Shown here piece after piece: positions 8,249-15,941 of a stretch of 64,000 nucleotides of DNA; positions within the stretch are counted from its first letter, which is position 1; each line of letters begins with the position of its first letter. This DNA comes from Hyphomicrobiales bacterium. Lineage in GTDB: Bacteria > Pseudomonadota > Alphaproteobacteria > Rhizobiales > Aestuariivirgaceae. Location of the stretch: assembly GCA_016185245.1 (NCBI GenBank), contig JACPNZ010000051.1, positions 84,723-148,722 on the forward strand, written 5' to 3'. The position numbers were made by a program, and so were the translations under genes. Under the pieces are notes generated by a model. It worked only from the letters and a program-made list of their open reading frames with translations, searched no databases and was not told the DNA's origin.

Positions 8249-10024
8249 TCAATCCAATAGAGCAATGGCGGTCGGCGCGTCGGCGGCGTCCTTGGCAAGG
8301 TCCTCGAATTCGGTGACGTTCGCAAGCTCGGTTCCCATCGAGATGTTGGTGACGCGCTCGAGGATCACTTCGACCACGATGGGCACGCGGAACTCGTCTT
8401 TCCACTTCTGCGCCTGCTTGAGTGCCGGCAGGATCTGTTCGGGATCGGTGACGCGGATCGCCTTGCAGCCCAGCCCTTCCACCACCTTCACGTGGTCGAC
8501 GCCATAGCCCTTCATCTCGGAGGCGTTGATGTTGTCGAAGGCGAGCTGCACGCAATAGTCCATCTGGAAGCCGCGCTGGGACTGGCGAATGAGGCCGAGA
8601 TAGGCGTTGTTCACCAGCACATGGACATAAGGCAGATTGAACTGGGCGCCGACGGCGAGCTCCTCGATCAGGAACTGGAAGTCGTAGTCGCCGGAGATCG
8701 CCACCACTTCCTTCATTTCGCCGGAAGCGACGACGCCGAGGGCCGCCGGAATGGTCCAGCCGAGGGGACCGGCCTGGCCGCAATTGATCCAGTGGCGCGG
8801 ATGATAGACATGGAGGAACTGGGCGGCGGCGATCTGCGACAGGCCGATCGTCGCCACATAGCAGGTGTCGCGGCCGAAGGCCTTGTTCATCTCCTCATAG
8901 ACACGCTGCGGCTTGATCGGCGTCTGGTCGAAATGGGTGCGGCGCAAGAGTGTCCGCTTCCTGTCGCGGCATTCGGCCAGCCACTTGGAGCGGTCCTTGA
9001 GCTTGTCCTTCTTCTTCCACTCCCTAGCCACCTCGACCAGGAGATCGAGAGCGGCACCGGCATCGGAGACGATGGCGTAGTCGGGCATCAGCACGCGGCC
9101 GATCTGGGTCGGCTCGATGTCGATATGGACGAATTTGCGGCCCTCCATGTATTTATCGATGGAGCCGGTATGGCGGTTGGCCCAGCGGTTGCCGATGCCG
9201 AAGACGAAATCGGAAGCCAGCAGGGTGGCGTTGCCATAGCGGTGGCTGGTCTGCAGCCCGGCCATGCCGACCATCAGGGGATGATCGTCGGGAATGGTGC
9301 CCCAGCCCATCAGCGTCGGGACGACCGGCACGCCGGTCAGCTCGGCGAATTCGACCAGGCGCACGCTGGCGTTGGCGTTGATGATGCCGCCGCCGGCGAC
9401 GATCAGCGGGCGCTCGGAGTCATTGAACAGGGCGAAGGCTTTCTCGATCTGGGCCCTGGTGGCCTTCGGCTTGTGGACGGCAAGCGGCTCGTAGGTCTCG
9501 GGATCGAAGTTGATCTCGGCCATCTGCACATCGAAGGGGAGATCGATCAGCACCGGCCCGGGCCTCCCTGAGCGCATGATGTGGAAGGCCTGCTGGAAGA
9601 CGAAGGGCACCTGGGCCGGCTCGCGCACGGTCACCGCCCATTTGCACACAGGGCGGGCAATCGATTCGATGTCGACCGCCTGGAAATCCTCTTTGTACAG
9701 ACGAGCCCGCGGCGCCTGGCCGGTGATGCACAGGATGGGGATCGAGTCAGCCGAAGCCGAATAGAGGCCGGTGATCATGTCGGTGCCGGCGGGGCCGGAA
9801 GTGCCGATGCAGACGCCGATGTTGCCGGGAGCGGCACGGGTGAAGCCTTCGGCCATGTGGGACGCGGCCTCGACGTGGCGGGCGAGAATGTGGCGGATCT
9901 GGTTTTTCGGGCGCAGCCCCGCATAGACCGGATTGATCGCGGCACCGGGCACGCCGAACACGGTGCGCACCCCTTCCAGTTCAAGCACGGCAACGGCGGC
10001 GGCGGCGGCGGTCATGCGGGCCAT
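8249..10024 (-). CDS. gcl: Glyoxylate carboligase (tartronate-semialdehyde synthase)
   Basis: 591-residue thiamine-diphosphate enzyme that condenses two glyoxylate molecules to tartronate semialdehyde and CO2. Domain order is N-terminal PYR domain ([25 protein letters not shown] near residue 49), central FAD-binding-like domain, and C-terminal PP domain with the ThDP/Mg motif [15 protein letters not shown]...[10 protein letters not shown]. The Val before Glu in ARHVE matches Gcl, which lacks the usual catalytic glutamate of the family. Its promoter region (10025-10156) holds an IclR-like operator. First gene of gcl-hyi-glxR-gckA. Confidence 0.96.
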   Translation of the reverse strand: MARMTAAAAAVAVLELEGVRTVFGVPGAAINPVYAGLRPKNQIRHILARHVEAASHMAEGFTRAAPGNIGVCIGTSGPAGTDMITGLYSASADSIPILCITGQAPRARLYKEDFQAVDIESIARPVCKWAVTVREPAQVPFVFQQAFHIMRSGRPGPVLIDLPFDVQMAEINFDPETYEPLAVHKPKATRAQIEKAFALFNDSERPLIVAGGGIINANASVRLVEFAELTGVPVVPTLMGWGTIPDDHPLMVGMAGLQTSHRYGNATLLASDFVFGIGNRWANRHTGSIDKYMEGRKFVHIDIEPTQIGRVLMPDYAIVSDAGAALDLLVEVAREWKKKDKLKDRSKWLAECRDRKRTLLRRTHFDQTPIKPQRVYEEMNKAFGRDTCYVATIGLSQIAAAQFLHVYHPRHWINCGQAGPLGWTIPAALGVVASGEMKEVVAISGDYDFQFLIEELAVGAQFNLPYVHVLVNNAYLGLIRQSQRGFQMDYCVQLAFDNINASEMKGYGVDHVKVVEGLGCKAIRVTDPEQILPALKQAQKWKDEFRVPIVVEVILERVTNISMGTELANVTEFEDLAKDAADAPTAIALLD

Positions 10025-10092
10025 GGCGATCTCCCGGGGCGGTGAATTGAGTGACTGACCATTAGCAGAGCGGCGGCCTCCAATCTATATTG

Positions 10093-10107
10093 TGGAACGG
10101 TATTTCA
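10093..10107 (-). promoter_or_regulatory. Candidate IclR-family operator upstream of gcl
   Basis: Read on the minus strand the site is TGAAATACCGTTCCA, which fits the IclR-type pattern TGGAA-N5-TTCCA at nine of ten arm positions. It is about 70 bases upstream of the gcl start, in an AT-rich gap, and directly downstream of an IclR-family gene. IclR and AllR regulators of glyoxylate metabolism bind sites of this form. Function is inferred from position and pattern only. Confidence 0.5.
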
Positions 10108-10136
10108 ACTTCTGGGACTGTTCAAAATAATACTTC

Positions 10137-10153
10137 CATAACAATATGTTATG
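10137..10153. promoter_or_regulatory. Perfect 7-bp inverted repeat between iclR and gcl
   Basis: Arms CATAACA and TGTTATG flank a 3-base centre (ATA); allowing one mismatch extends the arms to ten bases. It starts three bases beyond the iclR stop codon and 113 bases upstream of gcl. There is no T-run, so an operator or a weak transcript-end hairpin are both possible. Confidence 0.4.
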
Positions 10154-10156
10154 AAA

Positions 10157-10981
10157 CTACGCTTGTGGTACACCGGCGATCGATCGGGTGAGCGCCAGAG
10201 CCGCGGCGCGGACCCTCTCGCCGAGGGCTGGAATGCGGGCATCGACGATGCGCGAGGCCGGCCCCGAAATCGACACGGCGGCGATCACTTCGCTGGCATG
10301 GTCGAAGACCGGGGCCGCCACGCAGCGGATACCGAGCGAGTTCTCCTCGTCGTCGATGGCGAAACCCTGGCGCCGGGCCCGGTCGAGATGGCCGCGCAAG
10401 CCTTGCGGGGTGTTGATGGTCTTCTCGGTGGCGGCGACCAGGCCATGGCGCTCCAAGACATCGGCCAGGCGCTCGGGCGTAAAGTAGGCGAGCATCGCCT
10501 TGCCGGAGCCCGAAGTATGCATCTTGGCGCGGCCGCCCGGCCTGGCGATCACCCGCATGGTCTGGCGGCATTCGACCTGGCTGATGCAGACGATCTCGCC
10601 CTCGTCCTCGACATAGAGGCTGGCCGTCTCGCCGCTGTCGTTGACCAGGGCCTGCATGACCGGCCGGGCGAAGGCGGCGATGTCGCGATTGCGCAAGAAT
10701 GCGCTGCCAACGACGAAGGCCTCGACGCCGATCTTCCACAGGCGGGTGTCGGGCTCGTAGCGGACGAAGCGGCGGCCTTCGAGGGCGGTCAGGAGCCGGT
10801 GCATGGTGGATTTTGGCTGGCCGACCATCAGCGAGATATCGGGCAGGCTCATGCCTTCCGGCACCTGGCCGAGATGCACCAGGATGTCGATCGCCTTGTT
10901 GAGCGACTTGGCCGAGGAACCGGCATCCTCGCCCGCGGGCTTGCCCGGCCGAACCGGTCTTCGCCGTATGGTCTTCGCCAT
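10157..10981 (-). CDS. IclR-family transcriptional regulator, probable regulator of gcl operon
   Basis: 274 residues from the ATG at 10981. N-terminal winged HTH (SLNKAIDILVHLGQV through DISLMVGQPKSTMHRLLTALE) and C-terminal IclR effector domain with GSGKAMLAYF, GYAIDDEEN-like GFAIDDEENSLGIRCVAAPVFD and VSISGPASRI. The frame stays open to 11104, but the ATG at 10981 has a GGGGAGGG Shine-Dalgarno and gives the normal IclR length. It lies upstream of gcl on the same strand, matching AllR/IclR-like glyoxylate-responsive control. Glyoxylate as effector is inferred from context. Confidence 0.9.
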   Translation of the reverse strand: MAKTIRRRPVRPGKPAGEDAGSSAKSLNKAIDILVHLGQVPEGMSLPDISLMVGQPKSTMHRLLTALEGRRFVRYEPDTRLWKIGVEAFVVGSAFLRNRDIAAFARPVMQALVNDSGETASLYVEDEGEIVCISQVECRQTMRVIARPGGRAKMHTSGSGKAMLAYFTPERLADVLERHGLVAATEKTINTPQGLRGHLDRARRQGFAIDDEENSLGIRCVAAPVFDHASEVIAAVSISGPASRIVDARIPALGERVRAAALALTRSIAGVPQA

Positions 10982-11173
10982 TTCCGGCCCTCCCCGGCGC
11001 GAAGATAGACCGGCCGGCGGGCCCAGAGAAGTGCCGGCGAATTTGGCGCAAATCCTCCGGCCGCCATTAACCCGCCGGAAAGCGTAACGAAGGATTAACC
11101 TCAACCGTTCGTCGCCGCGGCAGTAGAAACGAAGCAGCGTCGAGAGCTTCCGTTAACGATGCAGGATGGAGGG

Positions 11174-11428
11174 ATGACGATGTATGTGACGACGAACTCA
11201 GCCCAGGTCTGGAAGCGCATGGCCGATGAAAACCGGCAGTCGGCGCAGCTTTTCGGCAAGATCAGCGCCGGCCTGGCGGTGCTGGTCCTGGCAACCGGCG
11301 CCTATGCCTTTTCCACCCGGGCCAAGTACAACGACCTGTGCACCACCATCGAGGCGAAAGCCGAGAAGTCGACGACGCTTGCCAGCCGCGAGCTGGCCAA
11401 GAGCCTGACCAGCAGTTTCTGCGGCTGA
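11174..11428 (+). CDS. Small single-pass membrane protein, unknown function
   Basis: 84 residues. A polar N-terminus (about 30 residues) precedes one hydrophobic segment (GLAVLVLATGAYAF) and a short hydrophilic tail containing two cysteines. The ATG at 11174 was chosen over 11159 because GGATGGAGGG lies directly upstream of it. I do not recognise the family. It stands alone on the plus strand, with iclR divergent on its left and usp convergent on its right. A strong hairpin (11424-11446) follows it. Confidence 0.65.
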   Translation: MTMYVTTNSAQVWKRMADENRQSAQLFGKISAGLAVLVLATGAYAFSTRAKYNDLCTTIEAKAEKSTTLASRELAKSLTSSFCG

Positions 11429-11446
11429 AGCCGGGCCGGCTTCAGC
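11424..11446. terminator. Bidirectional hairpin between convergent genes
   Basis: Perfect 10-bp stem GCTGAAGCCG / CGGCTTCAGC with a 3-base loop, overlapping the ends of the small membrane protein gene and the convergent usp gene. There is no U-tract, so intrinsic termination is uncertain. The position suits a shared transcript end. Confidence 0.5.
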
Positions 11447-11855
11447 GGGCGACCGTCACCGTGCAGTGGGCCCGGCTGGCGACATCGGCGGCAACCGATC
11501 CCAGCACCAGCCGCGAGACGCCGTGCTTGTCGCCGGTGCCGGTGACGATGTGATCGAAACCGTTTTCCTCGGCATACTGAACGATCGCCGCGGCCGCCTC
11601 GCGGCTGCGCAGGGCAATCTCGGTAACCTTCTTGGCGCCGGCAGCTCGGGCCGTGGCGGCGGCCTTGTCGAGCAGCTTTTTGACGTCGCCATCGTCCATC
11701 GAATAGATGAGCGGCGCCCGCGGGCCGCCCCGGGCCACGTTGACCACGCACACGGCAAGTTCGATGCCGAGCTTTCCGGCCAGTTCGCCGGCCAGCTGGA
11801 CGGCATGTTCCGAATGACCGGTTCCGTCGGTCGCGCACAGGATTTTCTTGGTCAT
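11442..11855 (-). CDS. Universal stress protein, UspA family
   Basis: 137-residue single-domain USP. The N-terminus KKILCATDGTGHSEHAVQLA supplies the first strand and nucleotide-contact Asp. The C-terminus has the ATP-binding G-2X-G-9X-G(S/T) region as VTGTGDKHGVSRLVLGSVAADVASRAHCTVTVAR, which is intact. A near-consensus FNR/FixK box sits about 77 bases upstream of the start, so induction at low oxygen is likely. It has no operon partner: the plus-strand neighbour at its 3' end is convergent and the next gene upstream is divergent. Confidence 0.88.
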   Translation of the reverse strand: MTKKILCATDGTGHSEHAVQLAGELAGKLGIELAVCVVNVARGGPRAPLIYSMDDGDVKKLLDKAAATARAAGAKKVTEIALRSREAAAAIVQYAEENGFDHIVTGTGDKHGVSRLVLGSVAADVASRAHCTVTVAR

Positions 11856-11931
11856 CTCTTTCTCCCTCGCGGCGCCAGCGCCGCTTGATGCGATTACCCG
11901 CTCTCAATGGCCCCGCCCGGCCGGCGGCGCA

Positions 11932-11945
11932 TTGACATTAATCAA
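11932..11945. promoter_or_regulatory. FNR/FixK-type box upstream of usp
   Basis: TTGAC-ATTA-ATCAA matches the FNR/FixK consensus TTGAT-N4-ATCAA at nine of ten positions. It lies between the divergent usp gene (start 11855) and the glycine-rich membrane protein gene (start 12063), so it could act on either. Usp genes are classical FNR-family targets in several proteobacteria. Confidence 0.55.
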
Positions 11946-12062
11946 CCCGCTTGGCCACTAGGACCGGCCGGTAAGGATATAGTAACCATTCGCCGCGTTT
12001 GTTAGCCTGGTGAGGCCCGAACCCGAATCGGGCGGCCATGGACCCAATGGGGGAAGATCGGA

Positions 12063-12356
12063 ATGAACACCTTGCTACCTCTGGTAATTCAACTGATCGC
12101 CGGCGCCATCGGCGGCAATGCCGCGGGCTCCGTGCTCAAGGACAAGAGCCTCGGGGCTCTCGGCAACACCATTGCCGGCATCATCGGCGGCGCGGTTGGC
12201 GGCAAGCTTCTGACCAGCCTCCTGGGCGGGGCCGCGGCCGAAGTGGCAGGCACATTCGACGTGACCACGCTGATCGAGCAGATCGTCGGCGGCGGTGCCG
12301 GCGGCGCCATCGTCACGGCCCTGGTCGGCATCATCAAGAACATGAACAAGGGCTGA
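12063..12356 (+). CDS. Glycine-rich small membrane protein, unknown function
   Basis: 97 residues, strongly hydrophobic, with repeated small-residue spacing (GAIGGNAAG, GIIGGAVGG, GGGAGGAIV) typical of glycine-zipper helices. Two or three membrane or oligomerising helices are likely and no signal peptidase site is evident. The ATG at 12063 has GGGGGAAGAT upstream. I do not recognise a named family. The stop codon lies inside an 18-base palindrome that probably ends transcription. Confidence 0.7.
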   Translation: MNTLLPLVIQLIAGAIGGNAAGSVLKDKSLGALGNTIAGIIGGAVGGKLLTSLLGGAAAEVAGTFDVTTLIEQIVGGGAGGAIVTALVGIIKNMNKG

Positions 12357-12365
12357 TCAGCCCTT
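12348..12365. terminator. Perfect 18-bp palindrome at gene end
   Basis: AAGGGCTGA/TCAGCCCTT, nine of nine paired with no fixed loop, followed by a CTTCTCGATCTT stretch that is only weakly T-rich. It covers the stop codon of the glycine-rich protein and precedes the 3' end of the convergent metallopeptidase gene (stop at 12387). Probable bidirectional transcript end. Confidence 0.45.
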
Positions 12366-12386
12366 CTCGATCTTGGCCGGTAGCGG

Positions 12387-13370
12387 CTACAGATTGCCGG
12401 TATTGAAGGTATCGCAGGCGTTCGGGTCGCTGGCCGCGAGGCCCGTATTGAACCACCGGACCCGTTGCTCCGACGTGCCGTGGGTGAAGGTTTCCGGCAC
12501 AACGTAGCCCTGCGAGCGCTTCTGCAGGCGGTCATCGCCGATCTGGGCGGCGGCGTTGAGGGCCGACTCGACGTCGCCCTGCTCGAGGATATGGGTGCTG
12601 GCATCGGCCCGCCTGGCCCACACGCCGGCATAGCAATCGGCCTGCAGTTCCATGCGCACCGACAGGACGTTGCTGGCGGTCTCGGACACCCGGGCGCGCT
12701 GGGCCTGCACCTTGGCGGCGATGCCGAAGAGATTCTGCACATGGTGGCCGACCTCGTGGGCCACCACATAGGCCTGAGCGAAGTCGCCGGGGGCGCCGAG
12801 CTTGGTCTTCATGTCCTGATAGAACGACAGGTCGATGTAGACCTTGCGATCACCCGGACAATAGAACGGCCCCATGGCGGACTGGGCCTGGCCGCAGGCC
12901 GACTGCACGAAGCCGCTGAACAGCACCAGCTTGGGGTTCTCGTAGGTCTTGCCGATGTCCTTGAAGATCGCGCCCCACACCTGCTCGGTCGACCACAGAA
13001 CCTTCTTGACGAAGACCACCTTGTCGTCACCGCTGCTGTCGGCGGGGGCCGTCTGGCCGCTGCCGCCGGCATTGCCGGCACCGGTCGAACCGCCCGGCAC
13101 CACGATCTGGCTGTCGCCGCCGCCCGGCACCGGCACGCCGCCGTTGTTGATCGCCTGGATCAAGTCGACGCCGAAGACGAATTTCACCACGAAGTAGACG
13201 ATGATCAGCACGATGATGGTGCGGATGCTGAAGCCGCCGCCCCGCCCGCCAACCGGAATATTGAGACCGCCGCCGCCGCCACCGCGCGGGAAGCCGAAGC
13301 CGCCGCCCATGCCGCCCTGGCCGCGCCTGTCCTCGACATTGTCGCTCTGCTTCAGGTCATCGAGACGCAT
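12387..13370 (-). CDS. ypfJ: Neutral zinc metallopeptidase, YpfJ/KPN_02809 family
   Basis: 327 residues. A glycine-rich cytoplasmic N-terminus (residues about 15-50) leads into one transmembrane helix (IRTIIVLIIVYFVVKFVF, near 49-66). After a Gly/Ser/Pro linker comes the zinc peptidase domain with the HEXXH-type motif VVAHEVGHHVQNLFG, a downstream MELQADCYAG helix supplying the third ligand Glu/Asp, and two conserved Cys-containing stretches. The catalytic domain should face the periplasm. It follows a PanE-like gene by three bases on the same strand. Physiological substrates of this family are not established. Confidence 0.9.
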   Translation of the reverse strand: MRLDDLKQSDNVEDRRGQGGMGGGFGFPRGGGGGGLNIPVGGRGGGFSIRTIIVLIIVYFVVKFVFGVDLIQAINNGGVPVPGGGDSQIVVPGGSTGAGNAGGSGQTAPADSSGDDKVVFVKKVLWSTEQVWGAIFKDIGKTYENPKLVLFSGFVQSACGQAQSAMGPFYCPGDRKVYIDLSFYQDMKTKLGAPGDFAQAYVVAHEVGHHVQNLFGIAAKVQAQRARVSETASNVLSVRMELQADCYAGVWARRADASTHILEQGDVESALNAAAQIGDDRLQKRSQGYVVPETFTHGTSEQRVRWFNTGLAASDPNACDTFNTGNL

Positions 13371-13373
13371 GGG

Positions 13374-14360
13374 CTAGCCTCCTGGCTGGATCGCGGTCCG
13401 GCTGCGGAACCTTACGAGATCATAGACGATTTTCAAGCTCGGTACCGGAATGGCGGCGATGCCGGCAAGCTCGATGACCGAGCCCAGGAGAGCATCGAGT
13501 TCGGTGGCGCGGCCCGCTTCGACATCCTGCAGCATCGAGGTGCGATGGCGGCCCACCTTCGCCGCCATGGCGATGCGCTCGTCGGCGGAGACGGCGAAGC
13601 CGGCGCCGAAGGCTTCGGCGACGGCACGGGCCTCGTCCATCATGGCCCGCACGACGCGGCGGGTGCCGGGATCGGCGGCGAGCTCGGCCAGCGTTCCGAC
13701 CGTCAGTACACTGACCGTATTGAAGCTGAGATTGCCCCACAGCTTCAGCCAGATCTCGTTGCGCAGATTGTTGCGCACCGGGCTCTTGAGGCCGGCGGCG
13801 GTGAGGAGATTGCCGAGGCGGACGATACGATCGGTTTTTTCGCCCGAGGGCTCGCCGACCGGCATGCGGTCGCCATAGCGATGGGCGATGATGCCGGGAG
13901 CTTCCATCTCGGCGGCCTGCCAGACGACGGTGCCCAGGGCGCGTTCGGGACCGAGCCGGTCCCAGATCGTTCCGCCCGGATCGACCGATTGCAGGCGGCG
14001 GCCTTCGTGCGGGCCGCCGATCCCATGAAAATACCACCAGGGCAGGCCGTTCTGAGCGAATAGGATCGCCGTCTCGGGCCCGAGGAGCGGCATCAGCCCG
14101 TCGATGGCGCCGGCTATGGCATGGGCCTTGAGGGTGAGGATGATGAAATCCTGAGGGCCGAGGTCGGCCGGCCGGTCGGTGGCGCGCGGATTGACCGTCA
14201 ATGTTTCGCCGGCCTGCTTGAGGATGAGGCCATTGGCCCTGATCGCCGCCAGATGGGCCCCGCGCGCCACCAACGCGACTTCGGCCTCGCCCTTCAGCGC
14301 CAGCCTGGCGCCGATATAGCCGCCGATGGCGCCGGCGCCGAAGATGCAGATCTTGGTCAT
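13374..14360 (-). CDS. 2-dehydropantoate 2-reductase family protein (PanE/ApbA)
   Basis: 328 residues with the ketopantoate reductase fold. The N-terminal Rossmann motif is IFGAGAIGGYIGARL, the middle region has the NNLRNEIWLKLWGNLSFN substrate/catalytic helix with the expected Lys and Asn, and the C-terminal ApbA helical domain has EARAVAEAFG and DRE-like TSMLQDVEAGRATELDAL. It reduces 2-oxo acids such as ketopantoate with NADPH, but several paralogues act on other oxo acids. The overlap with the upstream oxalate-CoA-ligase-like gene (4 bases) suggests a shared pathway rather than pantothenate synthesis, so I give no symbol. Confidence 0.85.
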   Translation of the reverse strand: MTKICIFGAGAIGGYIGARLALKGEAEVALVARGAHLAAIRANGLILKQAGETLTVNPRATDRPADLGPQDFIILTLKAHAIAGAIDGLMPLLGPETAILFAQNGLPWWYFHGIGGPHEGRRLQSVDPGGTIWDRLGPERALGTVVWQAAEMEAPGIIAHRYGDRMPVGEPSGEKTDRIVRLGNLLTAAGLKSPVRNNLRNEIWLKLWGNLSFNTVSVLTVGTLAELAADPGTRRVVRAMMDEARAVAEAFGAGFAVSADERIAMAAKVGRHRTSMLQDVEAGRATELDALLGSVIELAGIAAIPVPSLKIVYDLVRFRSRTAIQPGG

Positions 14361-15859
14361 GGCAGCCCGAGCTTTTGGGCCAGCCCGATGCGCTGCAGCT
14401 TGCCGGTCGGGCCCTTGGGGATTTCAGCGACGATCACGACGCGGCGCGGCACTTTGAAAGCGGCAAGACGTTCGCCGGCGAAATCCCGCAGCTGGCGCTC
14501 GTCGGCCATGGCATCTTCGCGCAGCACCACCGCGGCGGCCACCTCCTCGCCCAGCTTGTCGTGCGGCATGGCGAAGGTGACGGCCTGATGCACGGCAGGA
14601 TGCTGCATCAGCACCGCGTCGACTTCGGCGGGGGCTACTTTCTCGCCGCCGCGATTGATGATCTCCTTGAGCCGCCCGGTGATCTTTAGATAGCCGTCCT
14701 CGTCCATCAAACCCTGGTCGCCGGTGTGGAACCAGCCATAGGCGAACCCTTCGGCATTGGCCTTGGGGTTGTTATCATAGCCCGCGGTGACATTGGGCCC
14801 GCGGGTGACCACCTCGCCTTCGGCTCCCGTCCCCAGCAGACGGCCATCGGCGGCCATGATGGCGACCTCAGGCCCCGCCGCACAGCCGACCCAGCCCGGT
14901 TTGCGCTTTCCCGGCGGCAACCGGTTCGACGTCATCTGATGGGCGTTCTCGGTCATGGCATAGGCTTCGATCACCGGACAGCCGAAGGCCTTTTCAAGCG
15001 CATGGAAAACCGCAACCGGCAGGGAGGCCGAGCTCGAGCGGATGAAGCGCAAGGGGTGCGCCTTGATGGTCGAGGCATTGCGTTCGGCCCGCTGCAAGAT
15101 CGCCTGATGCATGGTGGGGACGGCGGTGTACCAGGTGGGCCGAGCCTCCTCCATCCAGGCAAAGAATTTCAGCGCGTTGAAGCCGGGCGTGCAGAACACC
15201 GAGCCACCGGATGCGAGGCTCGCGAGGATCGCCGCAACGAGGCCGTGGATATGAAACAGCGGCATGATGTTGAGGCAGCGGTCTTGCTCGGTGAGCCCAA
15301 GGGTGTGGGCGATGTTGTTGGCGGAGGCCAGGAGATTGGCGTGGGTGAGCGGCACGATCTTGGGGCGGGACGTGGTGCCCGAGGTGTGCAGAACCAGGGC
15401 CACGTCCTGGGCTTCGGCGATCCTTCGCGAAGAAGAGGCGGCCACTGCCTCGCCCGAAACGGTGAAGCATCCAGCCTCTCGCGCCGGATGCAGCGTCAGT
15501 ACGGCAAGGCCGAGGCGCCGTGCCGCGGCGACCGCCGGCGAATTGCTGCCCGCCTCGACCAGGAGGGCGCGAGCTTTCAAATCTTCCATGTAGAAATGAA
15601 ATTCGTCCTCGCGGTAGGCGGGATTGAGCGGCGCTACGGTCACCGTTCCGGAACAGGCCACGAAGGCTGCCGCCATTTCCGGCCCGTTGGGAAGGACGAT
15701 GGCGAGCCGGTCGTTGCGGCCGAAGCCGAGGCGATTGAGAGCGTCGGCGGTTGCCGCACAAAGTTCGGCGAAAATGCCATAGGTCAGCGCCACGCAGTCG
15801 GGGGCAGCGAGTGCCACGGCTTCGGACGGCTGGTTTTCGACGAGCTTCGCAAGGATCAT
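14357..15859 (-). CDS. Acyl-CoA synthetase closely resembling oxalate-CoA ligase (AAE3/Pcs60 type)
   Basis: 500 residues from ATG 15859; an in-frame TTG at 15904 would add 15. ANL superfamily motifs are LVLHTSGTTSRPKIVPLTH (P-loop), EAYAMTENAHQM (A5), GWFHTGDQG (A7), GRLKEIINRGGEK (A8) and the C-terminal catalytic Lys in PKGPTGKLQR. The segments TWYTAVPTMHQAIL, LRFIRSSSASLP and INRGGEKVAPAEVDAVL closely follow plant and yeast oxalyl-CoA synthetases as I remember them. It would activate oxalate or another short dicarboxylate with ATP and CoA. Its stop overlaps the PanE-like gene. Substrate assignment is inference. Confidence 0.82.
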   Translation of the reverse strand: MILAKLVENQPSEAVALAAPDCVALTYGIFAELCAATADALNRLGFGRNDRLAIVLPNGPEMAAAFVACSGTVTVAPLNPAYREDEFHFYMEDLKARALLVEAGSNSPAVAAARRLGLAVLTLHPAREAGCFTVSGEAVAASSSRRIAEAQDVALVLHTSGTTSRPKIVPLTHANLLASANNIAHTLGLTEQDRCLNIMPLFHIHGLVAAILASLASGGSVFCTPGFNALKFFAWMEEARPTWYTAVPTMHQAILQRAERNASTIKAHPLRFIRSSSASLPVAVFHALEKAFGCPVIEAYAMTENAHQMTSNRLPPGKRKPGWVGCAAGPEVAIMAADGRLLGTGAEGEVVTRGPNVTAGYDNNPKANAEGFAYGWFHTGDQGLMDEDGYLKITGRLKEIINRGGEKVAPAEVDAVLMQHPAVHQAVTFAMPHDKLGEEVAAAVVLREDAMADERQLRDFAGERLAAFKVPRRVVIVAEIPKGPTGKLQRIGLAQKLGLP

Positions 15860-15941
15860 GGGGCAGTCATGGGCAAGTTTCGACAGGGCGTCAACGCCCG
15901 GCAATTGAAGCGCCGATGCCTATCCGCTAAGAGCCTCGCCA

